Assembly: GCA_937990185.1 (NCBI GenBank)
Contig: CALKBI010000024.1
Coordinates: 96,956-160,955 of the forward strand
Direction of reading: 5' to 3'
DNA length: 64,000 nt
Origin: an uncultured Neomegalonema sp.
GTDB lineage: Bacteria; Pseudomonadota; Alphaproteobacteria; Rhodobacterales; Rhodobacteraceae
In this document: piece by piece, positions 53,934 to 62,246 of the stretch
Layout of the letters: every line of letters starts with the position of its first letter
How positions within the stretch are numbered: the first letter of the stretch is position 1
Notes under the pieces: model-generated
What the model was told of the DNA's origin: nothing
Databases searched by the model: none
The model's input: the letters and a program-made list of their open reading frames with translations, nothing else
Translations under genes and position numbers: made by a program

Positions 53934-56402
53934 GTGATCCACATTCTCAAAACCCTCCTGAGTCATTGGCGACGGCATCCTATGCAGCTTGTGGCGTTGC
54001 TCGTGGGCTTGACAATCGCGACCGCATTATGGAGCGGCGTTCAGGCGCTCAATGCACAAGCACGAGACAGCTATAATAAGGCGGCGCAACTGCTCGGTGG
54101 AGACCGCGTAGAGAGTCTAACTCTCGTCAATGGCGCGCTGTTTTCAGATAAAGCCTTTGCCGAACTACGTCGCGCCGGTTGGATCGTGTCGCCAGTGCTC
54201 GAAGGTCAGGTGCGCGTTAACGGAAAATCATTGCGCGTGATCGGTATCGACCCTCTTAGTTTACCCCGAGCAGCAGCTCTCGCCACCCCAGCAACGGGCA
54301 CTGAAATTTCTGAGGATGGGAAAGGCTTTCAAAGCTTCCTCACACGGCCTTGGCAAAGCCTGATTGCCCTCTCCACGATGGAACAGTTCGGTCTCGGTAC
54401 TGACGCTCCTGCGATCACTGAAACCGGCATTACATTACCTGCTCTCACTGCTGCTGAAAATGTCACGCCGGGTATTTTGGTGATGGATGTCGGAGCAGCA
54501 CAATCGGTATTAGAGGCTGTTGGCAAATTGTCCCGTTTGCTCATTGATCCTGACGCAAAGACCTCAACGACGCCTCTTGAAGACGCCACCTCTATTCCTT
54601 TACAGCGGACATCAGAGAGCGAGGTATCCGGCGATCTCAATCGACTGACAGACAGTTTTCATCTGAACCTGACCGCGTTTGGGATGCTTGCGTTTCTGGT
54701 TGGGCTTTTCATCGTCTATTCAGCGATTACGCTGGCCTTCGAACAACGCCTTCCGATGTTACGAACCTTGCGCGCTTGCGGCGTTTCGGCATTGACCCTG
54801 ACGATAGCTTTGCTGCTGGAATTGTTGACCCTTGCTTTAATCGGCGGAATCACGGGCGTTGCACTGGGCTATCTCATTGCTGTTGCGTTGATGCCTGATG
54901 TTGCGACCAGCCTCGGCGGTCTATATGGCGCGCAAGTCTCAGGATCGTTAGCACTTTCACCAAGCTGGTGGAGCGCAGGTCTTGGCATGAGCATGATTGG
55001 CGCGTTGGCGGCATCGTCTTATAGTCTCGCAAAAGCCTATTGGATGCCACCGCTCGCCACGGCGCAACGGTTTGCATGGCGCGAGGCGCAAGAACGCCGG
55101 TTAAACTGGCAAAGCGGTATCGCTTTAGCGTTGCTCGGTTTGGCCATCATCCTCTATCTCTTTGGAAATGGCTTGGTTGTTGGTTTTGCGATCCTTGCCG
55201 CGCTTTTAGTTGCTGGTGCATTGGCATTGCCGCCTCTGTTGTCTTTGATCCTTCGGGTTGGAGAGTCTCATGCAGGCGGACCTGTCTCTCAGTGGTTTTG
55301 GGCCGATAGCCGGATGCAGTTGTCCGGCTTATCAGTCGCATTGATGGCTATGCTGCTTGCCCTTGCCGCAAATATCGGTGTCGGCACGATGGTTGATGGA
55401 TTCCGCAAGACATTCAATGATTGGCTTGACCAAAGGTTAGTCGCTGAGATTTACCTCGATTCACTGGATGAGACTCGCTTTGACGCCGTGATGTCATGGC
55501 TTGATTTACGTGAAGACGTCACAGTCCTTTTGCCAAAAAACAGAGTGGACGTGCGGATAGAGGGTTGGCCCGTAAGAGTGCTCGGGTTTGTCGATCATGA
55601 AAGCTATCGTGATTATTGGCCGATGAAAGCCGCCAATCCTGATCTTTGGGATGCAGTGCTCAGTGATGAAGCTATTCTTGTGAGTGAACAGCTTGCACAG
55701 CGTCTCACCTTGCGATTAGACGACACAATTTCAATTGGTGAATGGCAACCACGTATAGTCGGGATCTATCCAGATTATGGAAATCCGAAAGGGCAGATTA
55801 GCGCAAATATTGATACGGTAGCGCATTATTTTCCGGATGCCGGTCCGGGCGGAATTGGTGTTCGCACCGATGATGACAACATCGAATCGCTCATGGAAGC
55901 GCTACGCACGCAGTTTAATTTTACCGGATCAGAGATGATTGATCAGGCATCTTTAAAGGCATTCTCCAAAGGAATTTTTGAAAAAACATTTGCCGTCACC
56001 GCCGCGCTTAATGTTCTGACGATGCTCGTCGCTGGTATAGCGATGTTCATGAGCTTGCTCACGCTGTCCGAAATGCGCTTGCCACAGCTTGCGCCGCTGT
56101 GGGCCGGTGGATTGACCAGACGAAAACTGGCAATGTTAGAGCTGGGCAAAACAATAGCACTTGCCTTGTTTACAGCGATGCTTGCCGTTCCTCTTGGTTT
56201 GTTGGTTGCGTGGTGTTTGATCGCGGTTGTTAACGTGCAGGCCTTTGGTTGGCGATTGCCGTTTCATGTTTTTCCATATCAATGGATTTGGCTTGTAGCC
56301 TTAGCGATCCTGACCGCTTTTGTTGCCAGCCTTATGCCCACATTGCGCCTTCGGACTATCGCGCCGATGCGTTTGTTGAGAGTATTTGCGAATGAACGTT
56401 GA
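53934..56402 (+). CDS. FtsX-type permease, fused AttF-AttG
   Basis: An 822-residue inner-membrane permease. It has an N-terminal helix (PMQLVALLVGLTIATALWSG), a periplasmic domain, a first three-helix FtsX module around FGMLAFLVGLFIVYSAITLAFEQR, a central pair, a second periplasmic domain (about 500-680), and a last FtsX module ending VASLMPTLRLRTIAPMRLLRVF. This doubled layout corresponds to the separate permeases AttF and AttG fused in one chain. GGAGG stands 9 bases before the GTG start. It overlaps the AttH-like gene by 11 bases. Confidence 0.88.
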   Translation: MIHILKTLLSHWRRHPMQLVALLVGLTIATALWSGVQALNAQARDSYNKAAQLLGGDRVESLTLVNGALFSDKAFAELRRAGWIVSPVLEGQVRVNGKSLRVIGIDPLSLPRAAALATPATGTEISEDGKGFQSFLTRPWQSLIALSTMEQFGLGTDAPAITETGITLPALTAAENVTPGILVMDVGAAQSVLEAVGKLSRLLIDPDAKTSTTPLEDATSIPLQRTSESEVSGDLNRLTDSFHLNLTAFGMLAFLVGLFIVYSAITLAFEQRLPMLRTLRACGVSALTLTIALLLELLTLALIGGITGVALGYLIAVALMPDVATSLGGLYGAQVSGSLALSPSWWSAGLGMSMIGALAASSYSLAKAYWMPPLATAQRFAWREAQERRLNWQSGIALALLGLAIILYLFGNGLVVGFAILAALLVAGALALPPLLSLILRVGESHAGGPVSQWFWADSRMQLSGLSVALMAMLLALAANIGVGTMVDGFRKTFNDWLDQRLVAEIYLDSLDETRFDAVMSWLDLREDVTVLLPKNRVDVRIEGWPVRVLGFVDHESYRDYWPMKAANPDLWDAVLSDEAILVSEQLAQRLTLRLDDTISIGEWQPRIVGIYPDYGNPKGQISANIDTVAHYFPDAGPGGIGVRTDDDNIESLMEALRTQFNFTGSEMIDQASLKAFSKGIFEKTFAVTAALNVLTMLVAGIAMFMSLLTLSEMRLPQLAPLWAGGLTRRKLAMLELGKTIALALFTAMLAVPLGLLVAWCLIAVVNVQAFGWRLPFHVFPYQWIWLVALAILTAFVASLMPTLRLRTIAPMRLLRVFANER

Positions 56403-57462
56403 TAGACGCTATTTGCTCACGCTTCTTTGCATGACGCCAGTTTCTGCATTCGCCCAACAACAGGGCTTTGCGGGCTTAGGTGGACCGGCGGAAGGTTTTG
56501 CGCGCGTCCGTCCCAATCCGCAAATCAAGTTCCCTGCGGATCATGGCGCACATCCTTCGTTTCGGATCGAATGGTGGTATGTGACGGCCAATCTTACTGA
56601 TGATGAGGGCGCTCTTTACGGCGCGCAATTTACGCTGTTCCGGCAAGCTGCATCCCCCGGTCCACAGAAAGAGGCTTGGGAGAACCAGCAATTTTGGCTT
56701 GGTCATGCTGCAATTACGACTGAAGAGGCGCACTTATACGCCGAAAAATTCGGACGCGGTGGGGTCGGACAAGCTGGCGTGACCGCAAACCCATTCGAAG
56801 CTTGGATCGATGATTGGAGCTTTGGAAGCATAGATCAATCTTTCTCGCCCTTGAGATTACACACCGAAGCACCGGATTTCGGATACGATCTCCATCTGTC
56901 AACCGATGCAGCGATGGTCTTGCAAGGCGAGGACGGCTATAGCGTAAAATCTGATCGGGGGCAGGCGAGTTATTATGTAAGTCAGCCATTTTTTGAAGCC
57001 AAAGGGACGCTACGTCTGGGCACAAAAAATGTATCGGTCAAGGGACGCGCATGGATGGACCGTGAATGGAGTTCGCAACCCCTCGCACCGGATCAGGAAG
57101 GTTGGGATTGGTTCTCGCTACATCTCGATAGCGGTGAAAAAGTCATGCTATTTCGATTGCGCCACACTGGGGGTGAAAATTATTTTGCCGGCAATTGGAT
57201 TTCACCAGATGGTGGAAGTACACCTATACCATCCAGCGAAATCAACATGGAGCCGCTTGAGACTGCGCGTGTCGCCGGGCGCGATATACCGACCGGCTGG
57301 CGGCTGTCTGTTGCGTCTCGTAATCTGGCCATCGAAACAACAGCTCTCAATCCGCAAAGCTGGAATGAAACCGGCTTTCCTTATTGGGAGGGGCCAACAA
57401 CATTCACCGGAAGCCATAACGGTATCGGGTATCTGGAGATGACCGGATATGCTCGGATTTAG
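56392..57462 (+). CDS. AttH/CrtC-like lipocalin-fold protein
   Basis: A 356-residue exported protein of the carotenoid 1,2-hydratase/AttH family. After a signal with adjacent arginines (DRRYLLTLLCMTPVSAFA, possibly Tat or Sec) come HPSFRIEWWYVTANL, FTLFRQAASP and FWLGHAAITTEE, then the second lipocalin module with GRAWMDREWSSQPL and GWDWFSLHLDSG, all family marks. Members act as periplasmic partners of an ABC export system (AttEFGH). ATG 56392 is inside the permease end and has GAGAG 8 bases upstream. Despite the CrtC relation, no carotenoid gene is near. Confidence 0.88.
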   Translation: MNVDRRYLLTLLCMTPVSAFAQQQGFAGLGGPAEGFARVRPNPQIKFPADHGAHPSFRIEWWYVTANLTDDEGALYGAQFTLFRQAASPGPQKEAWENQQFWLGHAAITTEEAHLYAEKFGRGGVGQAGVTANPFEAWIDDWSFGSIDQSFSPLRLHTEAPDFGYDLHLSTDAAMVLQGEDGYSVKSDRGQASYYVSQPFFEAKGTLRLGTKNVSVKGRAWMDREWSSQPLAPDQEGWDWFSLHLDSGEKVMLFRLRHTGGENYFAGNWISPDGGSTPIPSSEINMEPLETARVAGRDIPTGWRLSVASRNLAIETTALNPQSWNETGFPYWEGPTTFTGSHNGIGYLEMTGYARI

Positions 57463-57745
57463 GCTTGCGCGTTTAACGATGCTCAACAGATATTAGACCC
57501 ATAATACTAGAATGCCTCCAAAAAGGTGAAGACCAGTTCCTAATCCAAAATCGTAATAAGTGAATGATTTTCTGCGGCGTTTGATATGCCGATTGGTTCG
57601 GATAGCGATCATATCGTACAATCATCTAACGATCCTGTGATCGAACATGCCTCACTGATGCCCCGTTCAGCTGATTGTGAAGTAACGTATGCACGACAGG
57701 TCGTGGGCTGGCCTGTAATGTAGCGGGAATTAGAACGAGGTCTTT

Positions 57746-58333
57746 ATGCTTAAGCACTTGATCACTGGGGTTTTCTGTGCCCTTTCATCCTTAGCGGTAA
57801 GCGCGCCGTCACAGGCGGCTGGAACCGAGACTATTGAAAGCCAGATTATTGCCGGGTTTCCCCCGTTTGCTCCGCCAACAGGGGACATTGTATTTGAAGA
57901 CGGCACGGTGAAGACGCTGGCGGATTATCCCGGCGAATTAGTCCTTGCTACGGTTTGGTTTACCACCTGTCCAAATTGCCAGATCGAAATGCCTGAACTG
58001 AGTAAGTTGTCAAAACTACTCAAGGACAAAGGTCTCGACAAAATTCGTGTTCTGCCGATTTCTATTGATGAAATTGTCTTTCGTGAGCCGCCAGAAGATG
58101 CGATGGCGCGCGTAAGGCGCTATTATGATCGTCGCAAGCTCGATCATTTGCCTGTCGCTCTGGATCTGAGCGCCCGCAATGCTGGTCATCTCTTTAGTCC
58201 TGATCCGGTTGGTACGCCGACGACATTTATTATTTCTCCGACCGGTGATGTGATTGGTGTTCTGCAAGGCTGGAAAGTCAATTGGACATCCGATGAGAGC
58301 ATTGCTTATCTTCGCTCATTGGCAGGTGTATAA
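57746..58333 (+). CDS. TlpA-like thioredoxin-family protein (first of three)
   Basis: A 195-residue exported thioredoxin-fold protein with signal MLKHLITGVFCALSSLAVSA and the redox motif CPNC (Cys75, Cys78) in WFTTCPNCQIEMPEL. The cis-Pro is in VGTPTTFIISPTG. TlpA-type proteins reduce or supply copper or cytochrome maturation partners; this protein could be such a periplasmic reductant. It is followed at once by a second homologue (TAATG overlap). Confidence 0.87.
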   Translation: MLKHLITGVFCALSSLAVSAPSQAAGTETIESQIIAGFPPFAPPTGDIVFEDGTVKTLADYPGELVLATVWFTTCPNCQIEMPELSKLSKLLKDKGLDKIRVLPISIDEIVFREPPEDAMARVRRYYDRRKLDHLPVALDLSARNAGHLFSPDPVGTPTTFIISPTGDVIGVLQGWKVNWTSDESIAYLRSLAGV

Positions 58334-58887
58334 TGAGAGCGTTTATTCTCGGTTTTATGCTGTCGTTAATGGGCGTATCCGTCGCGGCAGCTTGTGCAAA
58401 CCCTATGCGCAGCGACATCTTCATTTATCCCGGTTTTAAAAAGTTTCCTTCGCCTGAGACGCCGCCAGATGTTGCTTGGCAACGCCCTGATGGGAGTGAA
58501 GGCCAACTGTCGGACTTACGCGGTAAGCCATCATTGGTAACATTTTGGTTTCCGAGATGTCCGGGGTGTCAGTTCGAAGGACCGTCTTTGAATGCGATGC
58601 TTGATCGGGTGAAACCTGAAGGCCAGATCAACTTCCTCGCATTATCTGTGCAAGGTGAGCGGGAAGAGGTTGTTCAATACCTCGCGCAGCGGGGCTATAA
58701 ATCAATGGACCCAAACATTGATGAGGGCGCGAAACTCTTTAGCGAGCTGTGCTTTCGTGCAACGCCGGTTCATTTGATTTTGGATACCAATGCAGAGATG
58801 GTCGCTGTCCTCGTCGGACCGCAAGATTGGGAAGGTCCGAAAGCAACCTCTTTGATCAATGCTCTTATTGCTGATGGTGGCGTCTAA
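58333..58887 (+). CDS. TlpA-like thioredoxin-family protein (second of three)
   Basis: A 184-residue homologue: signal MRAFILGFMLSLMGVSVAAA, redox motif CPGC (Cys76, Cys79) in WFPRCPGCQFEGPS, cis-Pro in CFRATPVHLILDT. Two further Cys lie in the mature part (Cys21 near the N-terminus, and one just before the cis-Pro), which the neighbours lack. The start overlaps the upstream stop. It is only modestly similar to its neighbours, so the duplication is old. Confidence 0.85.
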   Translation: MRAFILGFMLSLMGVSVAAACANPMRSDIFIYPGFKKFPSPETPPDVAWQRPDGSEGQLSDLRGKPSLVTFWFPRCPGCQFEGPSLNAMLDRVKPEGQINFLALSVQGEREEVVQYLAQRGYKSMDPNIDEGAKLFSELCFRATPVHLILDTNAEMVAVLVGPQDWEGPKATSLINALIADGGV

Positions 58888-58944
58888 CGGCGTCTGATTA
58901 TTCATATTAGCGCAGCTCGCGCGTTTAATAAGAAAGGTCGCCTT

Positions 58945-59487
58945 ATGCGCCTCTTAGCTCTTGTAACTGCCTTTGTTATGGCATTCAGCATTCCTGCCGT
59001 TGCGCAACCGGGATTTGCGTCAAATGTGACGCTGACCGATGGAACGAAGACTGTTCCCGATAACGCGATTGTCTTTGCGGATGGGCGGCAGGGAAGCCTT
59101 GCAGATTATCGCGGCGAAGTGCTTGTCGTGACGATGTGGCAAGTTCATTGCCCGTTTTGCCGCCGGGAAATGCCGGTGTTGGACCGCCTTGCCGCCGATA
59201 TGAAAGCAGAAGGTGTTCGCGTTGTGCCGCTTGGTCTTGATCAGGATATGGGCGCTATCACGGCCCACTTGGATCGGATGAATTGGCCTAACCTTCCGGC
59301 AATTCAGGATATCGACATGCTGAATGGCTTGATTATGAGCGTCGAACATTTTGGACGTTTGGGAGTGGCTACACCGACCACTTTTATCATCGACAAGAAC
59401 GGCAAGGTTGCCGCTTCAGTCTTAGGACTTGTGGATTGGGATGGTGATGCAGCACGTGGATATCTACGTTCACTTGCAGCAGGGTAA
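58945..59487 (+). CDS. TlpA-like thioredoxin-family protein (third of three)
   Basis: A 180-residue homologue: signal MRLLALVTAFVMAFSIPAVA, redox motif CPFC (Cys69, Cys72) in MWQVHCPFCRREMPV, cis-Pro in GVATPTTFIID. GAAAGG precedes the ATG. It closes the three-gene row, which ends at a strong terminator. Confidence 0.87.
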   Translation: MRLLALVTAFVMAFSIPAVAQPGFASNVTLTDGTKTVPDNAIVFADGRQGSLADYRGEVLVVTMWQVHCPFCRREMPVLDRLAADMKAEGVRVVPLGLDQDMGAITAHLDRMNWPNLPAIQDIDMLNGLIMSVEHFGRLGVATPTTFIIDKNGKVAASVLGLVDWDGDAARGYLRSLAAG

Positions 59488-59521
59488 TAGGACTTACAGT
59501 CAGTAAAATATACCCGAACTA

Positions 59522-59560
59522 AAAAAGGAAGCCGTGCAAAACAGACACGGCTTCCTTTTT
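59522..59560. terminator. bidirectional Rho-independent terminator
   Basis: GGAAGCCGTG (59527-59536) and CACGGCTTCC (59546-59555) form a perfect 10-base-pair stem with a 9-base loop. A tracts before and T tracts after (five to six bases each side) make it functional in both directions. It separates the TlpA row from the convergent lpxC. Confidence 0.92.
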
Positions 59561-59639
59561 ATAATTGTGTTCTACTTATTGCACATCACCCAAGATGTTG
59601 TGTGTGCTCGCCCGTCATATCATCGATCAATAATGTGAT

Positions 59640-60563
59640 TTAAGCCACGACGGCTTGTGCATAAGCGGGGACGCTGATCTCGTAATCTGGTGAGGTTTCT
59701 GCGCGGTCCGTTACGATCTCAAAGCGCCATGCACCTTCTGTGCTGAACAATTTGTGCAACAAGCGATTGGTCATGTCATGACCGGATTTTACGCCGCAAT
59801 ACTTACCAATCACGGGTGCACCTGCCAGTGCCAAGTCCCCAACAGCATCAAGCATCTTGTGGCGAACAAACTCGTCGTGATGGCGCAAGCCGCCTTCATT
59901 GAGGACTTTTGATCCATCAACAACAACAGCGTTATCCAGCGAGCCGCCACGTGCAAATCCAAGCGCACGAAGTTTCTCGATGTCCTCAAGTCGCCCAAAA
60001 GTTCGGGAGTCGGCATAATTCTCAATGAAACAATCACCGTTGAAATTGTCCGAACGGGATTGAACACCAATCGCTTCATCATCGAAGTCGATCTTGAAAT
60101 CAATTTCGAAGGTATCAGAAGGATGAAGGGCCGCGAAGCGCCCGTCATGCTCAACCGATACAGAAGACAGGATGCGCAACACTCGAAGAGGTTCGTTTTG
60201 TTCGACGATCCCAGCCTTTAGAAGCTCTCTTACAAAAGGTTCTGCACTGCCATCCATGATGGGAATTTCCGGGCCATCAAGCTCGATAAGAGCATTATCT
60301 ACGCCACAACCAGCAAGTGCCGCCATAAGATGTTCAATGGTGGAAACAGAAACGCCGTCCGCATTGCCAATGCGCGTACAAAGAGCGGTATCAATTACTG
60401 CATCGTAGCGCGCAGGAACCACTTGATCTACGCCAATAACATCGGTGCGTTGGAATCTGACACCATACCCACAGGGAGCGGAAAGAATTCTTATAGTCGC
60501 TGCTTCACCTTTGTGAACGCCTATACCTGTCATATGGACGGTGCGTGCTAATGTTCTCTGCAT
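59640..60563 (-). CDS. lpxC: UDP-3-O-acyl-N-acetylglucosamine deacetylase
   Basis: Zinc enzyme for the committed step of lipid A synthesis. HLMAALAGCGVDN contributes the first zinc His, GPEIPIMDGSAEPFV the substrate loop, and HKMLDAVGDLALAG the other zinc ligands, with the catalytic His in KSGHDMTNRLLHKLF. The length of 307 residues is standard. Its presence shows a lipid-A-bearing outer membrane. The gene is usually near the fts/mur cluster but stands alone here. A CtrA-like motif lies 110 bases upstream. Confidence 0.97.
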   Translation of the reverse strand: MQRTLARTVHMTGIGVHKGEAATIRILSAPCGYGVRFQRTDVIGVDQVVPARYDAVIDTALCTRIGNADGVSVSTIEHLMAALAGCGVDNALIELDGPEIPIMDGSAEPFVRELLKAGIVEQNEPLRVLRILSSVSVEHDGRFAALHPSDTFEIDFKIDFDDEAIGVQSRSDNFNGDCFIENYADSRTFGRLEDIEKLRALGFARGGSLDNAVVVDGSKVLNEGGLRHHDEFVRHKMLDAVGDLALAGAPVIGKYCGVKSGHDMTNRLLHKLFSTEGAWRFEIVTDRAETSPDYEISVPAYAQAVVA

Positions 60564-60672
60564 CGAAACCTCGGGTCTTTTTTTGTTGTACAGGTGATAG
60601 CAGTCGAAGAATTTGTTACCAAATCAATGATTATTGCAGTTTGCTACATATGCGACATCATATTAACTAATC

Positions 60673-60687
60673 TTAATAAAGCGTTAA
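60673..60687. promoter_or_regulatory. CtrA-box candidate upstream of lpxC
   Basis: TTAA-N7-TTAA (60673-60676 and 60684-60687) matches the full CtrA motif of alphaproteobacteria. A third TTAA lies at 60663-60666 at 6-base spacing, and a perfect ATCACT-G-AGTGAT palindrome follows at 60698-60710. AT-rich DNA makes chance matches possible. Confidence 0.4.
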
Positions 60688-60746
60688 TCGGAGTTTGATC
60701 ACTGAGTGATTGAAGTTTTTATTCGCTTTAAGCGCGTTGAAATTTG

Positions 60747-60766
60747 ATCTGATTTTGAAATCAGAT
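60747..60766. repeat. perfect 9+9 inverted repeat
   Basis: Arms ATCTGATTT and AAATCAGAT are separated by TG. It lies 50 bases past the end of the PhnD-like gene and 183 bases before lpxC. No T tract follows on either strand, so it may be an operator or a weak terminator. Confidence 0.5.
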
Positions 60767-60815
60767 TCCTTTCTGGCTGCTGCTGATCGCCGTTGTTTGC
60801 TGAATCTTTTTATTT

Positions 60816-61526
60816 TTAAATTGCGAGGTATTTTTCACTCGGAATTTTTACAAACCCAACAACCCCCAAAGCCTTCTGAGTGACTGCATCCAGGTCATCG
60901 ATAGCTTTTGCTGTTGCGCTGGCAATAAGACCCGCGTCCTGAGTTTGAGACGTAATAAAGGGAAGTCCCGGCGTCGGTGTCGTTTTCTTTAAGGCCCGTA
61001 AATGAACTGCTTCAGGTTGATATCGTTGCGCTAATCGCCATGTAACAGCATCAATGGCGGCAATGTCGGCATCGCCTTTTGCGACTTGAGAAATGGATTG
61101 AGCATGTGATCCGGTTTCTTTCCAATGGGCAAATTGAGTAGTTTGCCAAACCGCAAATCCGGATTGAGAATTCCGCGCATTAAAGGCGCAAGTAGCAAGG
61201 GCGAAGTCTTCAAGATTACGTCGCTCATCATCGGAACGGACAACAATCACGCTACAATAAAATCCGGGTGAACATCCATCCACGCCATAATCCGGCGTGC
61301 CCACTAATTGAGCGTGACGATGCAATCCTAACCGCCACGGCATGCCGCATGTTTGGCTCAAAATGAGGTTTGGATCGGCCCATGTCTGATCACGGGTGAG
61401 GTCACGATTTAGTGTGTCTGGCGCGTACCCGCCGCTTTCACGAATGTTATCACGAATAGAGGCCCAAAGCGCGTCTGTCTCAGAGCGCAATTCAGGGACA
61501 TCATACATGGGTAACGAAGCGATCAT
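60816..61526 (-). CDS. PhnD-like phosphate/phosphonate-binding protein without signal peptide
   Basis: A 236-residue protein of the PhnD-like periplasmic-binding fold. It begins MIASLPMYDVPELRSETDALW with no signal peptide, then LSQTCGMPWRLGLHRHAQLVGTPDY, YCSVIVVRSDD, FNARNSQSGF and KGDADIAAIDAVTWRLA, which are conserved parts of this cytoplasmic-looking subgroup. No ABC permease or ATPase is adjacent. Role unknown; a ligand sensor or soluble binding protein is possible. Confidence 0.78.
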   Translation of the reverse strand: MIASLPMYDVPELRSETDALWASIRDNIRESGGYAPDTLNRDLTRDQTWADPNLILSQTCGMPWRLGLHRHAQLVGTPDYGVDGCSPGFYCSVIVVRSDDERRNLEDFALATCAFNARNSQSGFAVWQTTQFAHWKETGSHAQSISQVAKGDADIAAIDAVTWRLAQRYQPEAVHLRALKKTTPTPGLPFITSQTQDAGLIASATAKAIDDLDAVTQKALGVVGFVKIPSEKYLAI

Positions 61527-61860
61527 TTAGAGTCTTTTTCTTGAGTTTTTAATAAAAGGTTACGCTAAGAACAGACCTTTTTTTGTTATAATTGCAGGTA
61601 GATTTTGGGCCGCAAATAGAATGACAAAGCGCGTAGCCTCGCTATGATGAACGGCAAATTCTCGCATGGTCTTGGATATGGTGATATCGCGAAATTTAGT
61701 TTTATGTCATGATGTTACGCAGCTTGCGTGGTCACCATATTCTTTAGGTTGCGGACGTTCTGGTATAGTTACCATTTTACAAATCTTTACCTTGTCAATT
61801 ATCATTCCGTTTGCTGGTTATTATCATAATGACCTGAGGCGGTAATCTTAAGGACGCAAA
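61527..61860. other. gene-free stretch before the response regulator gene
   Basis: A 334-base AT-rich interval between divergent genes. It must hold both promoters. TTAA-N7-TTAC at 61549-61563 is a near match to a CtrA motif. No open frame with a ribosome binding site, no RNA gene and no clear terminator are seen. Confidence 0.5.
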
Positions 61861-62211
61861 ATGGCGGAAGTTTTTTTGATGGAAGATTCTGAACCGTTGC
61901 GCAGGGTGCTCGTGGAAGAACTCCGCGAAGCCGGGCACAATGTTACTGCCTTTCCAGATGGCAGCGAATCTCAGGATGCGCCGCTCTTTGGTGAGGCTGA
62001 TATTTTTATCACCGATCTGATGATGCCAAATGTCACTGGGGTAGAAGCGATTAAAAATGTCCGGAAAGATTTTCCAGATTTACCAATTATTGTGATTACA
62101 GGAAAGCCGCCGGAAGCTGTTGAGGCATTGCCGGTAAATGATATTTTGCACAAGCCGCTTTTGGGCGGACAACTGATCGACTTGGTAAACAGTTTGTCTA
62201 CTGCCGCCTAG
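61861..62211 (+). CDS. receiver-only response regulator (CheY-like)
   Basis: A 116-residue single receiver domain: acidic pair Glu8-Asp9 in MEDSE, phosphoacceptor Asp52 in FITDLMMPN, the switch Thr in IVITGK, and Lys in LHKPLLGGQL. It has no output domain, so it acts by protein contact, for example as a phosphate shuttle or in chemotaxis-like signalling. No kinase is near. GGA stands before the ATG after a long leader. Confidence 0.92.
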   Translation: MAEVFLMEDSEPLRRVLVEELREAGHNVTAFPDGSESQDAPLFGEADIFITDLMMPNVTGVEAIKNVRKDFPDLPIIVITGKPPEAVEALPVNDILHKPLLGGQLIDLVNSLSTAA

Positions 62212-62246
62212 GAAGTAGATTACAGACAATACCATTGATTTGTAAT

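Noticed and set aside
61549..61563. CtrA box TTAA-N7-TTAC
   Set aside because: Second half-site is imperfect and the interval is AT-rich, so chance is likely.
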